This document shows, one piece after another, positions 40,483-51,400 of a stretch of 64,000 bases of DNA. Numbering within the stretch: position 1 is the first letter of the stretch; every line of letters starts with the position of its first letter. The stretch covers positions 930,001 through 994,000 of the forward strand of contig CP025323.1 in the NCBI GenBank assembly GCA_004014935.1. The letters are read 5' to 3'. The notes under the pieces are model-generated. The model made no database searches. It saw only the letters and a program-made list of their open reading frames with translations, and was not told the origin of the DNA. A program made the position numbers and the translations under genes. This DNA is from Saccharomycopsis malanga. Its lineage: Eukaryota; Ascomycota; Saccharomycetes; Ascoideales; Saccharomycopsidaceae.

Positions 40483-40778
40483 CCACCACTGGGCCATTTG
40501 GCTCAGTGGTCCGCGCTCTCAAGGAAGAGAAAAAAGACCTAACAGGAACACGGGTTCGATTCCCAAGACGACACTTTTACTCGCTGCTTTTTACTATACT
40601 GAACGTGACTTCACATGCAAGTGTAACTGTCTGAAACACGACCTAGACCAAAGTCTAGTGCTAACTTTCCAACCCATTGGGTGTTCAGGAAAAAGACGGT
40701 GGGCAGCTAACAATGACTGGGACATGATTGGGTTTTCCCCACCGGGTTTTACCAAGTCCCCTTAGACATAGCGCGTAT
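40483..40778 (+). repeat. SINE-like repeat, best-preserved tRNA-like head
   Basis: CCACCACTGGGCCATTTGGC, A-box TGGCTCAGTGG (40499-40509), B-box GGTTCGATTCC (40553-40563) spaced as in a tRNA gene, then the unrelated body (TTTTACTCGCTGCTTTTTAC ... CTAGACCAAAGTCTAGTGC ... AGACATAGCGCGTAT). The normal 3' end and ATT tail are missing because the copy is fused to the inverted one at 40779. No complete tRNA cloverleaf can be drawn (weak D and acceptor stems). Confidence 0.85.
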
Positions 40779-40809
40779 ATACGCGCTATGTCTAAGGGGA
40801 CTTGGTAAA
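40748..40809. repeat. 62-bp perfect palindrome at a tail-to-tail SINE junction
   Basis: Each arm is 31 nt, with centre GCGCGTATATACGCGC. Arms run TTTACCAAGTCCCCTTAGAC and onward to the centre. Every base pairs with its partner; there is no spacer. Confidence 0.97.
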
Positions 40810-41056
40810 GCCCAATCATGTACCGTATCATAATCTTCTCACCCAATTGTTGAAAGTAAGCATTAGACATTTGTCTAGGTTATATCTAGGTCATATTGTG
40901 GACAGTTTCACTTGCCTGTGGAATCACGTCCAGCATCTTAAAGAGCAGCGAGTAAACAGTAAAGTGTTCGTGTTGGGAATTAAAGCCGTGTTCCTGTTAG
41001 GTCTTTTTTCTCTTCTCCGAGAGCTGTAGACGCTGAGACACCCAGACCAGCGCCTG
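40779..41056 (-). repeat. SINE-like repeat copy, inverted
   Basis: On the minus strand: CAGGCGCTGGTCTGGGTGTC, CTCTCGGAGAAGAGAAAAAA then GACCTAACAGGAACACGG, a decayed B-box (CTTTAATTCCC), TACTCGCTGCTCTTTAAGAT, CAATTGGGTGAGAAGATTAT, GCTTTACCAAGTCCCCTTAG. Its 3' end meets the 3' end of the plus-strand copy in the palindrome. Its head is continuous with module 2 (TATAACATGTTCTCAGG) as in the cassette at 23-25 kb. Confidence 0.83.
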
Positions 41057-42338
41057 AGAACATGTTATAATAGTAATACTGATAATCATCTAAAATTTGT
41101 CGTTTTTTGCTTGAGTTTTAGTCTGGGCTTTCAACACTGAAACTTTCTTAATACAATTGACATATTGTTCTATTAAAAACTAAAACTTACCTTATAATTT
41201 TTGGCAAAACAACAGCCAAAGTATATCACCAATTTACAGTCAATATACAATTCCATAAAAGCGTAATAAAACAAACCAGGAAACAGAGCAGCGAAAAAAC
41301 AAAAAACTTAAGTCAAATTAACATTAAACCATTTGCAACTGTAATTTGAATAGTAATAAAAGTTTTTATAAAACGGATTGCCCAGAACCGAGATATAAAG
41401 CTTAATAATAAGCACATTACGCTTTGTCGAGCCTCACAAAATATTCAATATATACAGGAAGTTGAAACACGTCTGTTTGACGATATATAATGTTTATTAC
41501 TGAGTGTAATTTCCTCTGAGAGCCTATAATAAACAATCGTTTTTCGAGCTCTTGAGACACGACTTTCTTTGGAATAAGAGCTCATTCAAATCTTAAAGGA
41601 ATGTTTAGATAAAACTAAAAGCAAATAAAAACTACGGAATAACATCAAGAAATAAATAGAGTCTTTCTGAGGGGTGGAAAACATAATTTTTGTCAAATTA
41701 TGTGCTATTTTCAACAAAATGATACTTTTTCACTATCAATTATTATATAAAAGCCAAATCGCAAAACAAAGTACATGGTATAAAACTCTAGATTTTACAG
41801 ACTATTGAAATATAATCCTGGTATGGTTGTGGTGGCTTTAAAGACTCCTGGATATGGCTGAAAAGAATCAACTTTTTGTCAAAATTGACAATTTTTAATT
41901 ATATGAAATATTTATGTGAAAATCTGATATTTTTCATTACAAAAAATACCAGAAGATAGAAAAAAAATCCGAAATGTTACCGTATGTTTTTTAAATTGAA
42001 ATAGCTTGGATATCACTGATTTAAAACAATAAAATGTTTGATAATTACTTCAAAACGACAAGAGCGCGAATCGAGTACCAAAACCCCAAGTGAGGAACGC
42101 CACACTTGTTTTTCTGCACTATTATGCACTATTATGCAAGGTTTTTTGTGGCGCATGGCCTAACCAACTTGGCCACTTGGCAATAGTAAGGCATTGCATA
42201 CAGGTATATTTTTGTTAAAAAGAAAGAATATCTTTACTACTCAAAAATATATTTTGGCAATTAATACCATTTTTGCTAACCAAAGGGTTATAAAGATACT
42301 ACATCTTGAATTGATTTGTCTATGAAATCAGTAATGTT
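41057..42338 (-). repeat. Module-2 repeat, complete inverted copy
   Basis: Minus-strand counterpart of 23603-24927. The tRNA-like head has A-box TGGCCAAGTTG (42165-42175) and B-box-like TACTCGATTCG (near 42067-42077), with the CGCCAC/GTGGCG stem and a TGCATAATAG-type tandem repeat between them. The body is shared through TCAAAATATTC... regions with moderate divergence, indicating an old duplication. Confidence 0.75.
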
Positions 42339-42435
42339 ATGGATAATAATAATAATAATAATCGACCCATTGGACCTGTTTAGTCTTTTCCTCTTCTTTA
42401 AGAGTATTAACCGGTGAACTATCCCGCCCAGCGGC
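42339..42435 (-). repeat. Truncated SINE head with ATT repeat
   Basis: On the minus strand: CCGCTGGGCGGGATAGTTCA with A-box-like TAGTTCACCGG, CTCTTAAAGAAGAGGAAAAG, ACTAAACAGGTCC, and GGGTCGATT running straight into seven ATT units. The 3' two thirds of the element are missing. It occupies the place of the left SINE in the cassette at 23291. Confidence 0.65.
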
Positions 42436-42683
42436 TTTAAAATTACATAATGCTACATTATATTCTGATAAACTTGAAACAAACAAACCAGAGATGATGC
42501 AAAACCTTTCATTATCAAGTAATAATATACATTCCACTAAATATAAATCGTAAATACTTTCATATCATAAAGCTTTTATAAGAAAACCTTTTGAAAGTAG
42601 CTCGTTAGTACGTGTAATAAAACAAATAGGTCAGTAAAGGCACAATATACAAGATACAAACAATATGTATGTAAAATACAAGA

Positions 42684-45600
42684 TTAGAACGGAGTATCTC
42701 CAAGACCGATACTGTCGACGTTGTCAAGGGAAAAGGCAAGGTTGCTTTCGTCTTCGGTGTTTGTGAAAGATGTTGAAGTTGTGTTTGACTGACCATTAGC
42801 CATTGATAATGCCAACTTGTCGTCGAGGGTTGATTCAGGCTGTTCTGCTTGTAGCTTTTGAGCCTGCTCGTTTGCTATGGATTCTAATTTGATGGCGTCA
42901 TTGTAGACGATGGAACCTTCTTGATTGTACAATTTAGCGTTACTAAACATCAAGTGGAGATCGGCCATGAACTCTTCCAATGTGTAATAGTTGAAACCAG
43001 AAATTTTCTTTTTGATTTCCTTGAGCGAAATTGGTTTTTTAATGATGGCGTAGTAATCTGGGTAGAGTTTTCTGGACGGTTTTTCCTTGAACAACTCTGA
43101 GAGGTAACGCACAGGATGGTCTTCGTATTCTGTCATAACTTCTTTGTATTCAAGCACAATGGTGTATATCGTTTTCAAGGTTGCTTGTAACCTGCCTCTT
43201 TGATCTGGATTCAATTCAACGTGTTGCTGCTGTTGTGGTTGCTGGTCCTCTGTTTTTCTTGAAAGACGGCCTCTACGGCCTCTGCCACGAGGTTTTCCTT
43301 TACCACGTTTGGTTTTGAATGTGTCTTGGACATCGTCGATTCTTCTTTTACGAGGTTCTTCGTTCAAATCATTTGGACTACGGCTTTCCTCATTTAAATC
43401 GTGGGAACCACGTAATTCTTCGTTGGGTTCTTCGTCAAGAGACAAATCATCATATTTGATCCTTTTACGTCCTCTTCTTTTTCTTCCGTCCTCGTCTTCC
43501 ATGAACATGTCGTCCTCGACCAAACCGTTGGCCTTGGACCATTCAAACTCAGACAAGCTCTCGTCAACATAGGAGATTTTCTTCTTTGCACGGGCGCCCT
43601 CGACAACAGACGATTTTTTGAGCTCTGGCTCTTTCTTGTAGTATTCTGGCAACTCGCTCAAGTCGTATAGACGTGAGACGTTAACTCCTTTTTTCAAATT
43701 GCGGTTTTTCCAATCGGTATCCATTTGGTCGTCAATCTGTTTAAACAACTTCTTTTCATCTTCTGTACGGGCCAAGATTTCATTCAACTCATCTGCAGTG
43801 AGTTCCTCATCATCGTCGTCGTTGTTTCCTTTTTTCATTTCATCAGCTTCCATTAATTGACGCAAGAGAGCCTCTTGTTCCTCAGCAGTGGATTTGTTGT
43901 CAAATTTACCAGCCTGGATAACTTTACCGTCAATGTCCAACTTCTCGTGGGCACGTTCAAGAACCATTTCTTCCACTGAGTCCTGTGTAATCAACCGGAG
44001 AATCCGGACCTCGTTCTTCTGCCCTATCCGATGCGCACGGTCCTGAGCTTGCAAATCCTGATGAGGGTTCCAATCTGTGTCAAAGATGATGACGGTATCT
44101 GCGGTTTGCAAATTAAGACCAAGTCCCCCAGCTCTGGTTGACAAGAGGAATGCAAAATAGTCTGAATCTGGAGCGTTGAACACTTTTAATAACCGTGTAC
44201 GGTCGTCAGACTTGGTTGCGCCATCTAATCTAAGGTATTTGAGCCCGCGGAGATTGAGAAAGTCTTCCATGATGGTCATGATGGACGTCATCTGGAAAAA
44301 CAACAAAACACGATGGCCGCTGGCTTTCAACTTAGGCAAAACACGGTCCAAAATCTCAAACTTGCCGGAGACACGCCAGATAAGATCGTCAGTCTCGTGG
44401 CTCGGGTTGATGGTGTCCTCAATCTCGTCGTAGACAAATGGATGATTGACAATCTTCTTGAGCTGCATGATTGGGTTGTTGTTGCCTTTAATTGGATACA
44501 AGCGGCGATGGCTTGCGTCAAAAGCAAATAAAGTACGGTGGTCCAACATGTGACGGTAAAGCCGTTGTTGAAGTGCCGACATCTTACATTTGATGACACG
44601 TTCAATTTTGTTGGGCAAATCTTTTTCTACATCTTTTTTCAAACGACGAAGAAGGAATGGTCTTAAAACCTTATGGAGTCGACGGATCACCAACAAGGTT
44701 TCTTCTTCTGAAAGATCCATTCTGTCCTGGCTTCCTGTGCTAGCAAAAGGTGTGTTGAACCATTCGTCAAAGGACTTGACAGAATTGAAGATACGGGGCA
44801 AGACAAAGTTCAACAAAGCCCACAACTCAGGCAAATTGTTCTGCAAAGGTGTTCCGGTCAAAATCAACCGGTAATCTGTATGGTAATACGTGGTCAATGT
44901 GTACGACAACTTACTCTTCGTATTCTTCATCCGGTGGCCCTCATCAATAATCATGTGAACCCATTTGACCTTTGCTAACAAAGGCCGGTCTTTCAAGATG
45001 TAGTCGAACGTGGTCAACAAGATTTGGAAATTGCCTGTACGGATATCGTGATGCATTGCTCTTCTTTGGGTCGGCGACCCTTTGAACGTGATCTTCTTTA
45101 CGCTGGGTGCCCATTTATCAAACTCCAAGTTCCAATTGGTTAACGTGGACAAAGGAACAATCACTAAAAACGGTCCAGGCACTTTTTTAACTTCTACCAA
45201 ATAGGTGATCAAAGAAATTGTCTGGATAGTTTTACCAAGTCCCATTTCGTCTGCAAGAATACCGTTTAAATGATTATTGAAAAGAGACACCATCCATTGT
45301 AAACCTTTCAACTGGTACTCCTTCAAGGTGCCACCAACAAGAATGCTGGGCTGCTTGGTGACAACCTCTTTGTAACGGTGTGCCACGTTGTAGTAATCCA
45401 AATCAGTAGTGTCTGCGTCATCTCCATACTGTTTCTTGAACTCCTCCTCGCTTTCAATGGCATGTCCTGCATGCAAACTCAACTCTCTTGTCTCCTGCTG
45501 CTGAGCCTTGACCGAATCAGTCAACGACAGCAAAAACGCATTCGTTTGTCTTAACAAATGTGTGATCCGCGTGTCTTTTGTTTGATCCAACAACTTGATA

Positions 45601-47398
45601 TAAGCTTCTTCATCATTAGCTTTCAATGCTTGTAAACGTTGTTTTGCATTCCTCTCCACCCGTTTCTGCTCCTCCTTCTCCACGTTTGCATGATACGAAG
45701 CTACATGCTTGCTTAGCTTACGATACGAATCAAACACTGCTGCACGCTGTCCTGCCAACTGTTGTGCTCGTGCTAGCTTGTTAGATATCTTGTTAATCTT
45801 CTGCTTCTTCTTCAGAAGCCGCAACGCCATCTGCTGTTGATTGTACACACTGCTTGTCACCAACGCGTCCTGCAAATCTACCTTGCGGATCTTGGCAAGA
45901 AAGTTTGGGTGTGTGTTGGCCAACAATGTGTTCTGAAACCATGTGAACAGCAAGTACTTGCCACGCAACGTTTTCTGTACAGACAAAAGCCTCAATGCAT
46001 TCAATTCGTTCTCCGCAGCAATTGCGTCTGCCTCATCTAATTCTCCTTTGAGATACTCTTCAAGATATGCGGCCGCAGCATCTATCCTGAGAGCCACAGT
46101 GCTCTCACGTATCTGATGGGCACCTTCGACGTCAATTCCCTGCGGAAACACCCCTGGCGTGATGATCCGCGTCTTCGGAGACGTCAACACACTGTACGCG
46201 ACCTTCTCGTTGGCTATAGGCACGCTGAAAGCGTCCACCAACACATTCGGATCCTTCACCTTGTACACCCTGGAGTCTGGAAACCTCTGGCTTATTTTCG
46301 TGTCTATTATCGGAGGCTCTGGCTCCATAAGCACCAACGGCCTCGATCCCACCTTGTTGTCACTAGAAACCACCTGGGTCTTCACAGCCGGCATCGCTTG
46401 AGGCACCACTTGCGGCATCACCTGACTTTGAGGCTTTACCACCTTTTCGGGCTGAGTCGCCCGTACTGTATTATAATGGTTCATAAGCCCCGTATAAAGC
46501 TCTGCCGGCAACGGCTGATTTTTGAAAAGAAACTTGAAGGCACTGATTTGCACTCGCGACAACTGAGTGTCTTCTACGGAAAGAAGTTGGTTCTGGTTCT
46601 GGTTCTGTTTTGCAAACGCGTCACTAGATTGTCCAACAGGTTGTGATTGTCCAGTTTGAGGCTGCCCAGTAGTTTGTGATGTTTGAGGCTGTCCTACAGG
46701 AGTCCGCTGTAATTGAGGATGGAAAGCTGGAGTGTTTGGCGTTCCCTGTGAATTGTTCATAGACATTTGGTTATTTGGCATGTATTGAGCGTTGGAATTT
46801 CCATTACCAAAAGAGTCCAACGTGGGCGTCCCCGGTGTTGACGCGTTATTCTGTTGTCGTTTTGCCATTTCCATTTGCTGATACTGAGATGACGCCCTTA
46901 GAAAACGCGTCACATTGAGAAATTCAGGATTAGTAGGCGCATTCTGACCATACTGAGCCTTCAACTGGTTAAACCGCTAAACGCGTTAGTAATTTATGTT
47001 TTGGATTGTGTAGTGAGATTGTAGAATATTGTGAAACATATTGTAAAGTTTCCAGCAGAAATATTAATAGCATTATTGATATTAACGCTAATAATAATAC
47101 CAGTGATAATAATCTAATAATAATACCAATAATAATACCGGTAATAATAATATTAATGCTCATATCAAATATCAATTTTCAACACTAAACACTAACAATA
47201 ATCATACCAAAATTGATAGTAGTAAGTGCCAATATCAATTACCAACATATACTAACAATTACCAACTTGATAAAAACATAAGACACTTCCCAACTATATA
47301 CAATATTCTGACAGCAAACCGTGTGGCAACAGCTTCCGTATACTTACTTGAATCGCCTTCTGGATGTTCTGCTTGCTGTATGTCTGCGAATAGTCCAT
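42684..47398 (-). CDS. SNF2: SWI/SNF chromatin-remodelling ATPase Snf2, one intron (exons 47398-47348, 46964-42684)
   Basis: Spliced, this encodes 1443 residues. Exon 1 is 17 codons (MDYSQTYSKQNIQKAIQ) before GTAAGT at 47347; the 383-nt intron has TACTAAC near its end and finishes CAG at 46965, phase 0. The junction creates KAQYGQNAPTNPEFLNVTRFL, which matches the known Snf2 N-terminus (NAP..PEF...T..L), confirming the exon. Order: Gln-rich N-terminus, QLQ (about 145-175), HSA (about 370-460), SNF2 ATPase with DEMGLGKT (about 590) and DEGH (about 690), SnAC region, AT-hook-like RGKPRGRGRRGR (about 1240), bromodomain (about 1280-1375). YHTDYRLILTGT and FNSVKSFDEWFNTPFA favour Snf2 over its paralogue Sth1. 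The enzyme slides and evicts nucleosomes at inducible genes. Confidence 0.93.
46965..47347 (-). other. Intron of SNF2 (383 nt)
   Basis: GTAAGT donor, TACTAAC branch site (46985-46991, minus strand), CAG acceptor. The centre (47060-47160) is a run of interrupted AAT triplets. ACGCGT occurs at 46981-46986 next to the branch site and again at 47415-47420 just upstream of the ATG. Confidence 0.9.
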
Positions 47399-48423
47399 GG
47401 TGAATGCTAGGCAAACGCGTAAAGGCTGAAATTTTTTCGATCTTCAAATAACCTAAGATTCACTGTATTTACCTCTGCTAAACCTACAAGCTTTTAGGGA
47501 GATTCTCAGGAAAAAAACTTGAACCTATTTTGCTTTTCCTGTTTCCAATTTCCCGCCGCCCCCTCTGTCGGTAGGCATTCCCGAATATGGTCGTGTAAGC
47601 GGGGCGTGCGTCACCCGGAGTCTTCAAACAGCACTTGTCGCCGACAAGTTTCATGCATCCATGCTTGAGCCCTCCAAAACAGAGACATATCATATGTGCA
47701 TGCAATATGCGCATGCAGTAGGCAGGGTGTCGAGAAGGGGGCCTCTATTCGAGTTTTGACTAGCTGTTATCTGTCTTTGTTTGGTTAAATGGTATTGTTT
47801 GATAATCATGTTGATCAATAAAGTTTAGTTTTTTGATTTGATGTTTAAATACTTAATGACAGTGATCTACTATGGTTATTTTCTGTTAACAATTGATATC
47901 CACATTTTGCAATATCCTATTATTTTTACTATGAGCCATGATAATTTATCTTATTTTGGTGTCAATACAAAATGACTCTTTGGTGCACATTCTGGCAGTT
48001 GGGTACCAGATGGCATTGGCTTTTCTTTCAACATAGCATGTATATACGAAGATAAATATTTACGAGTGCTATTATTTATTCGTACAGTTTATAAACTTCA
48101 TTTCTATCATACATACTCAGTTCAATAATTGTTAATGAAGCGTATAGTAGGAAAACTTGATAGTATCATATCTTATTTACGCTTTATAGTTAACAACCAT
48201 TTACTGCGTACCATATATTTATACCATGCAAAAATGTAAACCCAATAGGAACAACTCATATCTAATCAAGCCACAACTACTGGGCTCCTCAAATCAATTT
48301 CAATTACTCATTACTATGTTCCAAGTGCTGCTTGAAAAGTATAGATATATTACTAAAAACAAGTGGTATCAATATATGAGGAAAAAATAAATATCAAAAT
48401 ATAATATAATCATGGCAAGCAAA
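47399..48423. other. Intergenic SNF2 promoter / ABC transporter 3' flank
   Basis: About 1 kb. Contains an ACGCGT at 47415-47420 and, near 47985-48075, a faint SINE-tail similarity. No gene seen. Confidence 0.4.
47985..48075 (+). repeat. Possible decayed SINE 3' remnant
   Basis: CAGTTGGGTACCAGATGGCA, then TTGGCTTTT and ACATAGCATGTATATACGAA followed by ATATTTACGAGTGC and an ATT-like tail. The order of blocks matches the family 3' third, but with many changes. Confidence 0.45.
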
Positions 48424-51400
48424 CTACTTACCTAGTGCCTCCAACATACGCCGAAGTGAAGCCAGCTTCACATTGTTGAGCTTCCAATACAAGACAACAA
48501 AAGTAATGGCTCTGTAAACCACTGCACATACTGCAAGAAGTCCCATCAAAAGCTTATAATTTTTCTTAATATTGAAACCATGAAGCACGTCTTGGCCTGA
48601 ATTGAACAAACATTTGCCATCGCCTGAAGAACCTGATGTTGGTGAACAAGTGAACCGTGGTTCGTTGTCAAAGACCACGTTGACTGCAGACATTACTGAA
48701 TAATAAACCGGGCTGATCCAGTTGATGCCGCGGAAAAAGTCTGGCATTTGCAAGGAAAGCAAACCAGACATGATCACCGCAACACATAAAAACACCGAAA
48801 TTATATTTATAGCGAACCCAGTATGATAGAAGATGGTGTTGAAGAAAATTCCCAAACTTTCTCCGCAGTTCACAAGCATAAAGGCAACGTAGACAAAGCA
48901 AAAGTACACATGGGGTGTGCGAGGCAAACCAATGGCAAAGATTGTGAAGACCCCATATAGGCAAGCGGCAACAAACTCAAATGGCACTTCCAAAATCGTA
49001 TAGGCTAGGAAGAAGGATGAGATTCCATAAACATGGTCGTTGTACTCGTCGTAAAAGAAATTTCGTTCTATAGGATACACGGCAACATTGTTCAACATGC
49101 CTACAAAGTATGTGGAACTGATCTGCTGAATAAGACCAATCATGTTGGTGACGCCAATGTAATCCTTGCTGATCGGGGCGTAGAACAAAGCACTGATGAT
49201 GCCTGTTCCAGAAGTTTGGAAGATTCTCGTGAAGAAAATGTCACGATGGCGATACACTGTGATGCCCTGACGTTTTAAAATCAACCAGAAAGCAACCGAA
49301 AACGGCGCTGGAACCTTGCGATACTTACTAAAAACCTGTTCAGCATCTTTAGAACCACCAGCAATAAATGGTTTGTCACTAGCATCGCTTTTCTGCTCGT
49401 GCCATTTACCAATTAAAAAATTAGCCCGTTCTTTGGTCATTTCTTCTAATTGTGGAGTCTGCGTGTTGATAGACACCAAATCCAACACGTAGTCGGCAAA
49501 GTTTGTCAAAGGAGGGCAGACGTACGACATCAGTTCAAAGTACAGTGACATTTGCGCAGGCAGTCCATTGAAAACAACTTTGCCTCCCTTAGCTAACAAC
49601 AACACCTGGCCAAACCGCTTGAATATGCTGTAACGTGGTTGGTGTATAGTGAGAATCACCGTGCGGCCCTCTTTATGAGCCAAATGTTCGAGAATAGACA
49701 AGATGGATGACGCAGTGAAGCTATCCAACCCTGAGGTAGGCTCATCTAGAAAAATGACCTGTGGATCATTGAGCAACTGGATTCCTATTGAAACTCTACG
49801 TTTTTCGCCGCCTGAAATACCTTTGACCAACTCAGAGCCTATCATATTGTTCTGACAATCCTTCAAGCCAAGTTTCAAGATAATGCTGTTGACTCTGGCT
49901 TCTACAACTTCCTGCAGGTAAAACTTGGGCATTCTCAACCGTGCGGCAAACAAGAGTGTCTCCCTAACTGTAAGCGAAGGCAACAAGTTGTCGTCATCTT
50001 GAAGCACATAAGAGCAGATTTGTGAAAGCAATTCTTTCTGTACTGAATATTCATTGAAATAGATTTCGCCTGAAGTAGTGTATTCTGTGACAAAATTGCT
50101 ACCTAGTTTTCCACTGATCAAGTTCAACAAACTAGTTTTACCGGAACCAGAAGGACCCATGATAGCATTGACTTTTCCCTTTTGAAACGAGGCCGTGATG
50201 TTTTCCAAAATGGGTTTTGGTTGCTGTTGGTTTGCACGGTTTCTCAAAAACTGCAACTTGACCAAACGAGTAAGGAATGCTTTGATAGAAATATCAATGA
50301 CTTTTACAGAAAGATTGATATTGCGCAAGATAATATCAATTCCTGTCTGCGCTTGGTTGATAGAAGCAACGGGAGTAAGAAAAACTTCATTATCTGAAGC
50401 CACTGACCCATTTTCTTCAGTAAGTTTCTCCTCGTTGTTTTTCTGAGCGACTTTTTTATTGGATTGTTTAGCAATGGCTACATCAACCTTCCGTACCCAA
50501 AGAAATACCGTTGCAATGGAATAAAACACTACCAAGAACACAAGCAAAGCACATTCAGGTACAGCAATCCAGTTTGGCCCAAACCCAAGTGTTCCTACAA
50601 TGTTTTTGCCCGTGTAAGCGATGCATCTGGGATCACTGGCAGTATGGTCACCATAGGGACAATCGCCAAAGAAACCACGGAACTCATTGACAGCAGTGAG
50701 TCCGTAACTGTACCAGACATAGCAAATGTACTTGATCCATTTCACATACACAGGCATGGTGGTGACGTTGACGAAAAAACCACAGCAATAAGACTGGATG
50801 GTGAAGTTAAAGTTGCCAATTAAGGACGCCAACGGATAGTCTCTGGTTATCAGCACCGAGACCAATGCAAATGCCATGCCAAGCTGGTGGACATATAAGT
50901 TGACGGTCCAATAAATGAAAAAGCTGCTGGCAGACTTGCGCATATCTAGCATGAAGTACGTGATGATGCAAAAAATCGAGGGAATAATGATATCCTCTGT
51001 CAAAAGCTTGGAGACCCTCCGGGCAATCATGAAACCAGGAACAGAGACGGACTTCTCAGCTCTTTCCCGGTCAAAGATCTTGATATCATGATTGCATAAT
51101 CTGTATGTTTCGAACAATAACATAAGATACCCCTGAAGCCCGTTGACATTATACAATGAGCCGGTTTTGGTACGTATACCAGTTAGACTTTTATCTGGCT
51201 TGTAGAAGATCCAACCCAATACCACCCCCAAAAACACAGCCTCACACATAAGAGACAAGGTTGTCAACGGATCTCTAGAAGTAAGTAGCAACTCTCGTTT
51301 TGTAAGAATCACAATCTCTTTCCATAACGATGCTCTAGATTTCCCCAAGTTCAACACAGGTTCTGGTTCTATTGACAGTTCTAGGCCTTCCAGATCGCTT

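Larger units (their letters stand above)
40043..42683. other. Repeat-filled intergenic region
   Basis: The SCC1 promoter lies at 40043-40480; after that come repeats. Two SINE-like copies are joined tail to tail (40483-41056), then a minus-strand module 2 and a truncated SINE (to 42435). From 42436 to 42683 is the 3' flank of SNF2. Confidence 0.7.

Noticed and set aside
40483-40570. A functional tRNA gene at the SINE head
   Set aside because: A- and B-boxes are good, but D-stem and acceptor stem do not pair and no plausible anticodon loop is seen; the same head recurs in decayed form in other copies.
23291-42435. Centromere defined by inverted repeats
   Set aside because: Some yeast centromeres have inverted repeats, but here the enclosed DNA is a dense block of housekeeping genes rather than a gene-free core of a few kb.
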